Below, in pieces: positions 51,822-60,615 of a DNA stretch of 64,000 nt (positions within the stretch are counted from its first letter, which is position 1; the number at the start of each line of letters is the position of its first letter). The DNA lies in NCBI RefSeq assembly GCF_030268885.1, contig NZ_BSSA01000003.1:124001-188000 (forward strand), given 5' to 3'. The translations under genes were made by a program, and so were the position numbers. This DNA comes from Kitasatospora phosalacinea. Lineage in GTDB: Bacteria; Actinomycetota; Actinomycetes; Streptomycetales; Streptomycetaceae. The notes beneath the pieces are model-generated. The model was not told the DNA's origin and ran no database searches. It saw only the letters and a list, made by a program, of their open reading frames with translations.

Positions 51822-52802
51822 ATGCGTATGCTGAACAACGTCGCCGTCGTGGTGCTGGAGGAGATCCACCCCTTCGAACTGGGCGTGGCCTGCGAGGTGT
51901 TCGGGCTGGACCGGAGCGAGTCCGGCCTGCCGGTCTACGACTTCGCCCTGGTCGGCGACCGCCCCGGACCGATGCGCACCCACGCGGGCTTCACCGTCGA
52001 CGTCCCGCACGGCCCCGAACGGATCGCCGCGGCCGACCTGGTGATCACCACCGCCACCGGCATCCGCGCGCACTACCCCGAGGAGATCTGCGAGGCGCTG
52101 CGGGCCGCCCACGACCGCGGCGCCCACCTGCTGTCGATCTGCTCCGGCAGCTTCCTGCTCGGCGCGGCCGGACTGCTCGACGGCCGCCGCTGCACCACCC
52201 ACTGGCGCTACGCCGCGCTGATGGCCGAGCGCTTCCCGCTGACCACCGTCGAACCCGACGTGCTGTACGTCGACGACCACCCCGTCATCACCTCGGCCGG
52301 CACCGCCGCGGGCATCGACGCCTGCCTGCACCTGGTCCGCAAGGTGCAGGGCGCCGAGGTCGCCCGGGAGATCGCCCGCCGGATGGTGGTCGCCCCGCAC
52401 CGGGACGGCGGCCAGGCCCAGTTCATCAACCGCCCGCTGCCCGAGGCCGACGGCGAGTCGCTGGCCGGGGTGCTGGAGTGGATGCGCCGCCACCTCGACC
52501 GGGACACCGGCGTCGAGCAGCTCGCCCGGCTCGCCCACATGTCGCCGCGCACCTTCGCCCGCCGCTTCCGGCAGGAGACCGGCACCACCCCGCACCGCTG
52601 GCTCACCGGCCAGCGGGTGCTGCTCGCCCAGCGCCTGCTGGAGTCCACCACGCAGAGCGTGGACGCGGTCGCCGCCCGGTGCGGCTTCGGCAACGCCGCC
52701 GCGCTGCGCCACCACTTCGGCCGCCGGCTCGGCACCACCCCGCAGGCCTACCGGCGGGCGTTCGGCGGCCCGCGGACCGCCGAACGGAGCCTGGACGCCT
52801 GA
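51822..52802 (+). CDS. GlxA/AdpA-type transcriptional regulator (DJ-1/PfpI + AraC)
   Basis: A 326-residue regulator. Residues 5-180 form a DJ-1/PfpI-like amidotransferase domain with the nucleophile-elbow Cys in LLSICSGSFLLGAAGLL; residues 225-320 form a double helix-turn-helix AraC domain ending CGFGNAAALRHHFGRRLGTTPQAYRRAF. This is the architecture of AdpA and GlxA. The DJ-1 part usually senses or dimerises and is not a working protease. Start is ATG 51822 or two codons later. Position behind an inverted pair of AdpA-like sites suggests autoregulation. Confidence 0.88.
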   Translation: MRMLNNVAVVVLEEIHPFELGVACEVFGLDRSESGLPVYDFALVGDRPGPMRTHAGFTVDVPHGPERIAAADLVITTATGIRAHYPEEICEALRAAHDRGAHLLSICSGSFLLGAAGLLDGRRCTTHWRYAALMAERFPLTTVEPDVLYVDDHPVITSAGTAAGIDACLHLVRKVQGAEVAREIARRMVVAPHRDGGQAQFINRPLPEADGESLAGVLEWMRRHLDRDTGVEQLARLAHMSPRTFARRFRQETGTTPHRWLTGQRVLLAQRLLESTTQSVDAVAARCGFGNAAALRHHFGRRLGTTPQAYRRAFGGPRTAERSLDA

Positions 52803-52829
52803 CCACCGGAGCGGCGGCCGCGCGGGCGC

Positions 52830-53588
52830 TCAGGCCGACAGGTGGCCGGTCTGGTTCCAGCCGTCCGGGCGCAGCCGCCCCTCGCGGGCCCGCCAGAGGC
52901 TGGTGGAGCAGTTCGCGACCGGGTCCAGCGCCAGCAGCTCCTGCTCGTCGAGGCGGTCCAGCACGTGCCGCAGCATCAGCACCGTGCAGTCGTGCGCGAC
53001 CACCAGCACCGGCCGCCCGGCCTCCTCCTCGCCCAGGTCGCGCAGCAGGTCGCGGACCCGCAGGGCCACGTCCAGCCAGGACTCGCCGCCCGGCGGCCGG
53101 TAGTACAGCTCGCCCATCCGCCGCCGCCGCTCGGCCTCCGCCGGGTGGTCGCGCTCGATCGCGGCCTTGGTGAGCATCTCCAGCACGCCCAGCTCGCGGT
53201 CGCGCAGCCGCTCGTCGTAGCGGACGGTCAGCCCCACCGGCACGGCGCCCAGCCCGGACGCCTGGGCCAGTGCGATCCGGGCGGTCTCCACGGTGCGCAG
53301 GTACGGGGAGCACCACACCGAGCGGGGCCGGTCGGCGGGCGGCCGCCCCGCCCACCAGCGGCCCAGGTCGCGGGCCTGGTCCTGGCCGTGCAGGGAGAGC
53401 GGGATGTCGGCGTCCCGGCAGGTGATCGGGACGGACAGCGCGCCGTTGGCGTCCGCGTGCCGGAACTCCACGTTGGCGGTCGACTCGCCGTGCCGGGTGG
53501 CGATCAGCACGGAGGGCAGCCGCCCGGCTCTCTCCGGCTGTTCGGCCTCGGGGCGGTGCCCGTTGCGTACCGTGGTGAGGTCGGTCAT
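52830..53588 (-). CDS. Histidine phosphatase (phosphoglycerate-mutase-like) family protein
   Basis: A 252-residue protein with the signature TRHGESTAN (about residues 31-39), the Arg of SPYLRTVETA and the second active His in VVAHDCTVLML. Those residues make the phospho-His active site. Members range from phosphoglycerate mutases to sugar and protein phosphatases; nothing nearby fixes the substrate. It converges with the AraC-type gene. Confidence 0.85.
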   Translation of the reverse strand: MTDLTTVRNGHRPEAEQPERAGRLPSVLIATRHGESTANVEFRHADANGALSVPITCRDADIPLSLHGQDQARDLGRWWAGRPPADRPRSVWCSPYLRTVETARIALAQASGLGAVPVGLTVRYDERLRDRELGVLEMLTKAAIERDHPAEAERRRRMGELYYRPPGGESWLDVALRVRDLLRDLGEEEAGRPVLVVAHDCTVLMLRHVLDRLDEQELLALDPVANCSTSLWRAREGRLRPDGWNQTGHLSA

Positions 53589-53751
53589 GGCGGTGCTCCC
53601 CGTGGTCGGTGCGTGCGGTGGGTGTCGTCTCTCCCGGTCTCTCCGGCGAACAGCACGTCGTAAACGGGCGGCCGCGCCGTCCTCCCAGTGTCGATCGGGG
53701 CGACGGCGCGACCACAGGGCGCACGGCGCGATCGTGCGCGCCCCCGGTGCG

Positions 53752-55371
53752 TCAGTGCGCCGCTGCGGGCTGCGGAGCGCGCTCCACGGCCTCGTCGCCC
53801 GCCTCCGCGGAGTAGTCGGCCCGGCTGGTCTCGTCGGCGCCCTCGGGGGCCCTCAGGGCCCGCAGCACCAGGGTCAGGACCACGGCGACGAGCAGGTTCA
53901 GCACGAACGCGGTCAGGCCGATGTAGCCGCTCTCGCCGAGGCCGGGGACCTCCGCGCTGTTCCCGCCGAAGTGCCGGGTCGCGGGGGAGGAGATCCCCCA
54001 GGCCGTCCACGTCCCGTAGACCATGCCCGCGGCCCAGCCCGCGAGCAGCGCCCAGCGGTGGAACCAGCGGGTGAACAGGCCCGCGACCAGGGCGACCGCG
54101 GTCTGCAGGATCCACAGCCCGCCCAGCAGCTGGAAGTTGATCGCGGCCTGCTTGTCCATCCGCAGCACGAACGCCAGCGCGCCGACCTTCACCAGCAGCG
54201 AGGCGAGCTTCGCCACCCGGGTCTCCTCGGCCGGGGTCGCGTCCGGCTTCAGGAACTCCCTGTACACGTTGCGGGTGAACAGGTTCGCCGCCGCGATCGA
54301 CATGATCGCCGCCGGGACGAGCGCGCCGATCCCGATCGCCGCGAACGCCACCCCCGTGAACCAGGACGGGAACATCTGCGCGAACAGCTGCGGCACCGCC
54401 AGCTGGCTGTTGAAGCCCGGCACGCCCGCGCCCACCCCCGCCGCGATCGCCAGGAACCCCAGCAGCGCCAGCAGGCCCAGCACCAGCGAGTACGCGGGCA
54501 GGATCGCCATGTTGCGGCGCACCGTGTTGCGCGACCCGGAGGCCAGCACGCCCGTCACCGTGTGCGGGTACATGAACAGCGCCAGCGCCGAACCGAACGC
54601 CAGCGTCGCGTACGTCCACTGCCCCGGGGCGCCCAGCAACAGCGAGCCGCCGGGCCCGCCGTTCGGCCCCGGCGCCGCGAACTTCCTTGCCGCCGCCGCG
54701 AACACGCTCCCGTAGCCGCCCAGCCGCAGCGGGACGTACACCACCGCCACCACGATCACCACGTACACCAGCGCGTCCTTGACGAACGCGATCAGCGCGG
54801 GCGCCCGCAGCCCCGCCGAGTAGGTGTACGCGGCCAGCACGCCGAAGGCGACGAACAGCGGCAGGTCCTGGAGGAACCAGTTGCCGCTGCCGCCCACCCC
54901 CAGGGTGTCCAGCACGGCCTGGATGCCGACCAGTTGCAGCGCGATGTACGGCATGGTGGCCAGGATGCCGGTCAGCGCCACCGCCACCGACAGCACCCGC
55001 GAGCCGTACCGCCCGCGCACGAAGTCCGCCGGGGTCACGTAGCCGTGCACCCGGGAGACCGACCACAGCCGGGGCAGGAACAGGAACACCAGCGGGTACG
55101 CGATCACCGTGTACGGCACCGCGAAGAAGCCCGCCGCCCCCACCGCGTACACCGCCGCGGGCACCGCGACGAAGGTGTACGCGGTGTACAGGTCGCCGCC
55201 CAGCAGGAACCAGGTCACCCAGGTGCCGAAGCTCCGGCCGCCCAGGCCCCACTCGTGCAGGTGCGCGGCGTCCGCGGCGCGGCGCCAGCGGGAGGCCAGG
55301 AAGCCCATCACCGTCACCAGCGCGAAGAACAGCAGGAAGACCGCCATCGCGGTCCAGTCGACGTGCCTCAC
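53752..55371 (-). CDS. Sodium:solute symporter family protein (SSS)
   Basis: A 539-residue transporter with about 13 membrane helices. Sodium-site helices match the family: the GGRSFGTWVTWFLLGGD stretch, the Ser-rich IMSIAAANLFTRNVYREFLKP motif (the SSS signature region) and a C-terminal cytoplasmic tail rich in Glu and Ala. The GTG overlaps the stop of the upstream DUF3311 gene, so the two are a unit. In this family small DUF3311-type proteins often precede a pantothenate/proline-like symporter. Substrate unknown. Confidence 0.85.
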   Translation of the reverse strand: MRHVDWTAMAVFLLFFALVTVMGFLASRWRRAADAAHLHEWGLGGRSFGTWVTWFLLGGDLYTAYTFVAVPAAVYAVGAAGFFAVPYTVIAYPLVFLFLPRLWSVSRVHGYVTPADFVRGRYGSRVLSVAVALTGILATMPYIALQLVGIQAVLDTLGVGGSGNWFLQDLPLFVAFGVLAAYTYSAGLRAPALIAFVKDALVYVVIVVAVVYVPLRLGGYGSVFAAAARKFAAPGPNGGPGGSLLLGAPGQWTYATLAFGSALALFMYPHTVTGVLASGSRNTVRRNMAILPAYSLVLGLLALLGFLAIAAGVGAGVPGFNSQLAVPQLFAQMFPSWFTGVAFAAIGIGALVPAAIMSIAAANLFTRNVYREFLKPDATPAEETRVAKLASLLVKVGALAFVLRMDKQAAINFQLLGGLWILQTAVALVAGLFTRWFHRWALLAGWAAGMVYGTWTAWGISSPATRHFGGNSAEVPGLGESGYIGLTAFVLNLLVAVVLTLVLRALRAPEGADETSRADYSAEAGDEAVERAPQPAAAH

Positions 55372-55697
55372 GCCCGGCCCCCGTCCTGCGGGCCGGGCCC
55401 GGCGGGGGCGGCCGCCCGGCGGAGCGCCTCGTCCCGTCGCACCAGCAGGTACGCGGTGCCGGTGAACAGCGCCGACACCGGCACCCACAGCAGCTGGTAC
55501 CAGTAGAAGAACGGCATCCCGCCCAGCCCGGGGGCGAGCCGGTTGTAGGACGGCACCCACAGCATCACCAGGACCGGCACCAGCAGGCACAGCCCGGCCA
55601 GCACCCGGGCGGTGGAGACCGCGGGAGGCGCACCGGCGGCGGGCGCGTGGGGGGAGGAGGGCGGCACGGGCGGCTCCGGGGGACGACGAGGAGTCAC
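55368..55697 (-). CDS. DUF3311 small membrane protein
   Basis: A 109-residue protein with a Pro/Ala-rich N-terminus and two membrane helices (VLAGLCLLVPVLVMLWVP and the FFYWYQLLWVPVSALFTG segment). The WYQLLWVP pattern is that of DUF3311, which is found directly upstream of SSS-type symporters. It starts at a GTG and is translationally coupled to the symporter, probably as an accessory subunit. Confidence 0.85.
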   Translation of the reverse strand: MTPRRPPEPPVPPSSPHAPAAGAPPAVSTARVLAGLCLLVPVLVMLWVPSYNRLAPGLGGMPFFYWYQLLWVPVSALFTGTAYLLVRRDEALRRAAAPAGPGPQDGGRA

Positions 55698-55811
55698 CTC
55701 AGCGGCACCCTCGGTGATCGGAAGGTCCCTCGCGAGACTAGGGCAGCGGGGTGACCCCTGTCACACCGCCGTCAACCCGATCACGGGCACCACCCGAACG
55801 CGCCGCTCCGC

Positions 55812-55968
55812 GGACCGCCGGTGGGGGCTGGGCCGGCCGGTTCGGTCGCGTGATGCTGCGTCGTTCCGGACCGCCGGTGAGGGCTAGGCCGGCCGGTTCA
55901 GTCGCGTGATGCTGCGTCGTTCCGGACCGCCGGTGAGGGCTAGGCCGGCCGGTTCAGTCGCGTGATGA
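55812..55968. repeat. Three tandem copies of a 56-base unit from the dasR 3' end
   Basis: Copies begin at 55812, 55868 and 55924. The third copy includes the last nine codons and the stop of dasR; the other two lie downstream of the gene. Copies two and three are identical over their shared length, copy one has a few substitutions and has lost the stop complement. The pattern points to repeated slippage duplicating the gene's end. Confidence 0.85.
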
Positions 55969-56725
55969 ACTTGTAGCGGTCGCCGCGGTAGATCGAGCGC
56001 ACCCACTCCACCGGCGCGCCGTCCGCGTCGAAGGAGTGCCGGGACAGCTGCAGCATCGGCAGGCCCAGGTCGGAGCCGAGCAGGCCGGCCTCGCGCGGGT
56101 TGGCGAGGGTGGTCTCGATGGTCTCCTCGGCCTCGGCGACCGTCACCCCGTAGACCTCGCGCAGCGCGGTGTACAGCGAGTTGTGCTTGGCCAGGTTGCG
56201 CCGCAGCGCGGGGAAGCGCTTGGCGGACAGGTGCGCGACCTCGATCGCCATCGGGTCGCCGTTGGCCAGGCGCAGGCGCTCGATCCGCAGCACCCGGCCG
56301 CCGGGCTTGATGTCCAGCAGCGGGGCGAGCCGGTCGTCGGCGGAGATGTAGGCGACCTCGACCAGGCGGGAGGTCGGCTCCAGGCCCTGGGCGCGCATGT
56401 CCTCGGTGTACGAGGTGAGCTGCAGGGCCTGCGCGACCTTCGGCTTGGCGACGAAGGTGCCCTTGCCCTGGATGCGCTCCAGCCGGCCCTCGACGACCAG
56501 CTCCTGCAGGGCCTGCCGGACGGTGGTGCGCGAGGTGTCGAACTGGGCGGCCAGCGCGCGCTCCGGCGGGACCGGCGTACCGGCCGGCTGGGTCTCGGTC
56601 AGCTGCAGCAGGTGCCGCTTGAGGCCGTAGTACTTCGGGACCCGGGCCGTGGCGGTGGCAGGGCCGGTCTGGATCGGCACGCTGGAGCCCTCGGCGAGCG
56701 CCGTCGTGTCCCTGTCGCCACTCAT
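55940..56725 (-). CDS. dasR: GlcNAc/chitin regulator DasR (GntR/HutC family)
   Basis: A 261-residue GntR regulator that I recognise as DasR. The N-terminal winged helix has [21 protein letters not shown] and the wing [13 protein letters not shown]; the UTRA domain has [17 protein letters not shown], the [16 protein letters not shown] strand, and ends [19 protein letters not shown]. These blocks are nearly identical to S. coelicolor DasR. It represses chitin and GlcNAc genes until glucosamine-6-phosphate binds. It lies at the end of the das genes with its own upstream region and a terminator between; the plus-strand copy of a -10 (TACATA) precedes it. Its targets include the operators found here at 28.4, 62.1 and 62.95 kb. 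Confidence 0.95.
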   Translation of the reverse strand: MSGDRDTTALAEGSSVPIQTGPATATARVPKYYGLKRHLLQLTETQPAGTPVPPERALAAQFDTSRTTVRQALQELVVEGRLERIQGKGTFVAKPKVAQALQLTSYTEDMRAQGLEPTSRLVEVAYISADDRLAPLLDIKPGGRVLRIERLRLANGDPMAIEVAHLSAKRFPALRRNLAKHNSLYTALREVYGVTVAEAEETIETTLANPREAGLLGSDLGLPMLQLSRHSFDADGAPVEWVRSIYRGDRYKFITRLNRPA

Positions 56726-56859
56726 GGCAGCTCTCACTCCTCGTTGGAGGCGGTCCCTTAACGGACCCCTAAGTCCTATGTAACAGCACATGTTTGCACG
56801 CGTGGGAGAACAAGCGTGAGCCCCCGGCCGCATTCCGGGCCGCTCGCCGGGCACGCGGC

Positions 56860-56897
56860 GGGCCCGGAACGGGGCGCCAGGCGCCCGTCCCGGGCCC
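56860..56897 (-). terminator. Terminator of the das operon after the GH3 gene
   Basis: GGGCCCGG (56860-56867) pairs with CCGGGCCC (56890-56897), with further inner pairs (ACGGG..CCCGT). It starts 13 bases after the GH3 stop and separates the transporter operon from dasR. Confidence 0.7.
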
Positions 56898-56909
56898 GTC
56901 CCGAGCGTC

Positions 56910-58484
56910 TCAACCGGCCTGGGCGGCCGGTACCGTGAGCCCCGCCAGGGCCTCCGCGGCGGCGATCGCGCAGACCCGCGAGCCGCCGTGGGTGGCCAGC
57001 GTGGTCACCCCGCGGGAGGCGAACAGCTCGGCCACGCCGTGGGCGGTGCCGATCTCCACCACCACCGCGTCCGGCCGGTGCTCGACCAGGGCCAGCGCGG
57101 CCCGGCGCATCCAGGGGTGCCGGTGGACGTCGCGCACCACCAGCACCAGCGGGCGGCCGACGGCCGCGCCCGCCAGCGGGGCGGTGTCGATCTCGACGTC
57201 GTCGGCGGCGACCTCGACCTGCAGCAGGCCGGAGCCCTCGGTCACGGTCGCGGTCGGGGCGACCCGGGTGGAGGTGGTGCCGGGCACCAGCTCGCCCAGC
57301 GGACCGGCCACGCCCCAGGGGGTCTCGTCGCCGACCGCGATGTTCGCGGCCGGGGAGAACTCGACCACGTGCGGGACGCCGCCCAGCGGGCGGAGCTCGC
57401 CGCTGATCCGCAGCGCCCGGCGGGCGGCGGTCAGGCCGACGCCGACCTCGGCCTGCTGGCCGACCTGCGCGGCCCGCACCCCGGCCGACCAGCGGGCGAC
57501 GGCCCGGTTGCGCTCGGCCGCCTGGTGCAGCCGCTCGGCGGGGAGGCGCCCCTCGCGGACCGCCCAGACCAGGGCGTCGCGCAGGTAGAGGAAGGCGTCC
57601 TCGTCCTGCAGGCCGCCGCCGACGCAGATGGTGTCGGCCCCGGCCGCGACGGCCCGCACCGAACCGGCCGCGACGCCGTGGGTGCCGGAGATGGCGCCCA
57701 TCTCGATGCCGTCGGTGACGATCAGCCCGTCGAAGCCGAGCTCCTCGCGGAGCAGGCCGGTGAGGATGCGCTGCGACATGGTCGCGGGCAGCTGGGCGTC
57801 GTAGGCGTCGAACAGGATGTGCGCGGTCATGATGCTCTTCACGCCGGCCGCGATGGCGGCGCGGAAGGGCAGCAGGTGCTCGGCGAACTGGTCCAGGGCG
57901 AGGTCGATCCGGGGCAGGCCCAGGTGCGAGTCGCCGGCCGTGTCGCCGTGGCCGGGGAAGTGCTTGGCGCAGGCCGCGACACCGGCCGACTGCAGGCCGC
58001 GGACGTACGCGGCGGTGTGGCGGGCGGCGAGCTCGCCGTCGCCGCCGAAGGACCGGACGCCGATCACCGGGTTGTCCGGGTTGGAGTTGACGTCCGCGTC
58101 GGGCGCGTAGTTGAGGTTCACGCCGACGCCGGCCAGGTCGAACCCGATGGAGCGGGCGACCCGCTCGGTGAGGTCGGTGTCGTCGACCTCACCGAGCGCC
58201 AGGTTCCCGGGGTAGGAGGAGCCGCTGGTCACCTCGAGGCGGGTGACGTCGCCGCCCTCCTCGTCGGTGGCCACCAGCAGGTCGCCGTTGAGCGCGTACA
58301 GCTCCGAGGTCAGCGCGGCGACCTGCTGCGGGGTGCGGATGTTGCGGCCGAACAGGGCGACGCCGCCGAGCTCGCCGTCGCCCAGTCTGCGGCGCAGCCA
58401 CTCGGGCGCGGTCAGACCGGCGAAGCCGGGCTGCAGGACCGCCCCGGCGTCGCGGAGGAGATCGGCGCTTTCCGTACCGGGCAT
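56910..58484 (-). CDS. dasD: GH3 beta-N-acetylhexosaminidase of the das cluster
   Basis: A 524-residue family 3 glycoside hydrolase. The NagZ-type signature [14 protein letters not shown] is at about residues 175-188, giving the His/Asp general acid pair specific to GH3 hexosaminidases, and the nucleophile Asp lies in [13 protein letters not shown]. No signal peptide, so it acts in the cytoplasm, splitting N,N'-diacetylchitobiose or similar imported sugars to GlcNAc. A C-terminal extension (about 375-524) has no clear domain. It is the third gene after dasA-dasB-dasC on the same strand, 62 bases behind dasC. Confidence 0.88.
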   Translation of the reverse strand: MPGTESADLLRDAGAVLQPGFAGLTAPEWLRRRLGDGELGGVALFGRNIRTPQQVAALTSELYALNGDLLVATDEEGGDVTRLEVTSGSSYPGNLALGEVDDTDLTERVARSIGFDLAGVGVNLNYAPDADVNSNPDNPVIGVRSFGGDGELAARHTAAYVRGLQSAGVAACAKHFPGHGDTAGDSHLGLPRIDLALDQFAEHLLPFRAAIAAGVKSIMTAHILFDAYDAQLPATMSQRILTGLLREELGFDGLIVTDGIEMGAISGTHGVAAGSVRAVAAGADTICVGGGLQDEDAFLYLRDALVWAVREGRLPAERLHQAAERNRAVARWSAGVRAAQVGQQAEVGVGLTAARRALRISGELRPLGGVPHVVEFSPAANIAVGDETPWGVAGPLGELVPGTTSTRVAPTATVTEGSGLLQVEVAADDVEIDTAPLAGAAVGRPLVLVVRDVHRHPWMRRAALALVEHRPDAVVVEIGTAHGVAELFASRGVTTLATHGGSRVCAIAAAEALAGLTVPAAQAG

Positions 58485-58546
58485 CGCCTTGGTTCCTTCC
58501 CTGGGGGTGAGAGGTGTTTCAGGTGCAGTGGGGGTGAGGAAGGGGA

Positions 58547-59473
58547 CTAGCCCTTGACCGCACCGGCGGTGAGACCCGCCGACACCTTCTTCTGGAAGAA
58601 CACGAACAGGATGATCACGGGCAGCGAGACCAGCAGGCCGCCGGCCATCTGCGAGCCGTAGTCCGCGGCGCGGGTGGGCGTGGACGAGTAGAACGTCAGC
58701 CAGGTCATCGCGGTCTGCGACTTGTTGCCGCTGGTGCTCAGCAGCATGCTGGCGACGATGAACTCGTTCCAGGCCTGGATCCAGCTGTACACCGCGGTGG
58801 TGACCAGGCCGGGCATGGTGAGCGGCAGGATGATCCGGAAGAACGCGCCCCACTGGGTGCAGCCGTCGACCATCGCGGCCTCGTCCAGCTCCGCCGGGAT
58901 GTTCACGATGAACGAGCGCAGCGTCCAGATCACGTACGGGACGGTGAAGACCAGGTAGGCCAGGATGACGCCGAACAGCGAGCCGGTCATGCCGGCGTTG
59001 TTCATCACCACGAACAGCGGGATGAGGATCGCGATCAGCGGCACCATCTGGACCACCAGCATGGTGACGATGAAGAAGCTGCGGCCGCGGAAGTTGAACC
59101 GGGCCACGGCGACGGCGGCCAGGAAGCCGACCGCGACGCCGAGCACCACCGCGCCCACGGTCAGGACCAGCGTGCTGCGCAGGGCCGGCAGGAAGCTCGC
59201 GTCATCGAAGATCGTCTTGTAGCTGTCCAGCGAGAACGAGGACGGCCAGAACGTCGGGTCCTGGGAGATCAGGTCCTTGTTGGTCTTGAAGGTGGTGATG
59301 ATCATCCAGTAGATCGGGAAGGCCATCACCACGGCCACGAACAGCGCGATGACGTTCCAGACCCAGGTCATCACGCTGCTGCGCCCGACCTCGGTCTCCT
59401 TGGACTTCTTCGGCTTCCTGACCGGGGGCAGCGGCTGCCGGGTCTCCGGAGCGGGGGAAAGGACGTCGCTCAT
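58547..59473 (-). CDS. dasC: Sugar ABC transporter permease DasC
   Basis: A 308-residue inner-membrane permease with six helices. The EAA loop reads ELDEAAMVDGCTQWGAFFRIILP, contacting the ATPase. The N-terminus is a basic cytoplasmic extension (KPKKSKETEVGR). It belongs to the MalG side of sugar permeases and its ATG overlaps the dasB stop by four bases. It pairs with DasB and DasA for uptake of chito-oligosaccharides. There is no ATPase gene in the cluster, in line with the use of a shared ATPase (MsiK) in Streptomyces. Confidence 0.92.
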   Translation of the reverse strand: MSDVLSPAPETRQPLPPVRKPKKSKETEVGRSSVMTWVWNVIALFVAVVMAFPIYWMIITTFKTNKDLISQDPTFWPSSFSLDSYKTIFDDASFLPALRSTLVLTVGAVVLGVAVGFLAAVAVARFNFRGRSFFIVTMLVVQMVPLIAILIPLFVVMNNAGMTGSLFGVILAYLVFTVPYVIWTLRSFIVNIPAELDEAAMVDGCTQWGAFFRIILPLTMPGLVTTAVYSWIQAWNEFIVASMLLSTSGNKSQTAMTWLTFYSSTPTRAADYGSQMAGGLLVSLPVIILFVFFQKKVSAGLTAGAVKG

Positions 59474-60459
59474 CGCTCGTTGGCTCCGATCTTGAGCATC
59501 TGGCGGATGTAGTACACGAGCACCGCCAGCATCATGACGATCATCACGATCGAGATGACCGAGCCGTTGCTGTACTGCGAGGACGAGACGCCGTGCATGT
59601 ACAGGTAGATGCCGATGGTCTGGTAGCCGTCCTCGGGGGAGGAGTTGCGCAGCGAGTAGATCTGCGCGAAGACCTGGAAGTCCCAGATGAAGCTCAGGGC
59701 GGTGCTGATCATCAGGAAGGGCCGGATGACCGGGAGGGTCACGTGGCGGAACGCCTGGAAGCTGTTGGCGCCGTCCAGCTTGGCGGCCTCCATCAGCTCC
59801 TTGGGCACCTGGGTGAGCGCCGCGTACAGACCCAGCACCAGGAAGGGCAGGGCGCCCCAGACGACGACGGAGGCGCCGACCACGTACAGGCCGACGGTCG
59901 AGTCGGCGAACCAGTCGTAGTGCTTCCAGCTCTCGTCGCCGGTGAGCAGGTAGGCGATGTAGTCGACCACGCCGCTGTTGGAGGAGAACAGCCAGCGGAA
60001 GACCTGGCCGTTGACCAGCGCCGGGATCGCCCAGACGAACATCATCACGGTGAAGAAGGTGACCCGGACCCAGGCGGAGACCCGGTTGAGCAGCAGCGCG
60101 AGCAGCATGCCCAGCACCATGGAGAGGAGGACCAGCTCCGCGGTGAAGTAGACCGTCCGCAGCACCACCTCCCAGAAGGTGTCGTCGCCCAGCACCTTGC
60201 TGAACCCGTCGAAGCCGATGTACTTGGCCTTCTCCGGGTGCGCCAGGAAGGAGAACCTGTTGACGTTCATGAACGACAGGTCGATCAGCTTGTAGATCGG
60301 GTACACCAGGACGCCCGCGAGCACGACGATCGCGGGCAGCAGGAGGGTGTAGGGGATGTACTGGCCGCCCGCGAAGACGCCGCGCCGCTGCGGCTTCTTC
60401 ACCGGGGCGGGCCCCTGGTTGTCGGACCGGGTCACGGTCTCGTTGGTCGTCACGCTCAT
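59470..60459 (-). CDS. dasB: Sugar ABC transporter permease DasB
   Basis: A 329-residue permease of the MalF side, with six helices and an N-terminal basic tail. Its EAA loop is ELMEAAKLDGANSFQAFRHVTLP. A large periplasmic loop between helices 1 and 2 (residues about 60-105) is seen. The ATG at 60457-60459 follows AGGGACC-like bases weakly. A long hairpin separates it from dasA, so its expression is probably lower than that of the binding protein. Confidence 0.92.
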   Translation of the reverse strand: MSVTTNETVTRSDNQGPAPVKKPQRRGVFAGGQYIPYTLLLPAIVVLAGVLVYPIYKLIDLSFMNVNRFSFLAHPEKAKYIGFDGFSKVLGDDTFWEVVLRTVYFTAELVLLSMVLGMLLALLLNRVSAWVRVTFFTVMMFVWAIPALVNGQVFRWLFSSNSGVVDYIAYLLTGDESWKHYDWFADSTVGLYVVGASVVVWGALPFLVLGLYAALTQVPKELMEAAKLDGANSFQAFRHVTLPVIRPFLMISTALSFIWDFQVFAQIYSLRNSSPEDGYQTIGIYLYMHGVSSSQYSNGSVISIVMIVMMLAVLVYYIRQMLKIGANER

Positions 60460-60503
60460 CAGGGTCCTTCCCGGGCCCGCGAATCCGATCGGTCCTGGCG
60501 CAC

Positions 60504-60539
60504 GGGTGGGCAGCCCGCGTGATCGCGGACTGCCCACCC
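60504..60539. terminator. Intercistronic stem-loop between dasA and dasB
   Basis: GGGTGGGCAG (60504-60513) pairs with CTGCCCACCC (60530-60539), continued by CCGCG/CGCGG around a TGAT loop. Such structures after binding-protein genes cause partial termination or protect the upstream mRNA, giving more binding protein than permease. Confidence 0.6.
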
Positions 60540-60615
60540 CCTCACCTGCGCTCAGTGCGCGGTCCGTCGGGGGAGTTCCGGGCGCCCCGGACGGACCGTG
60601 CGGTTCAGTTGGTTA

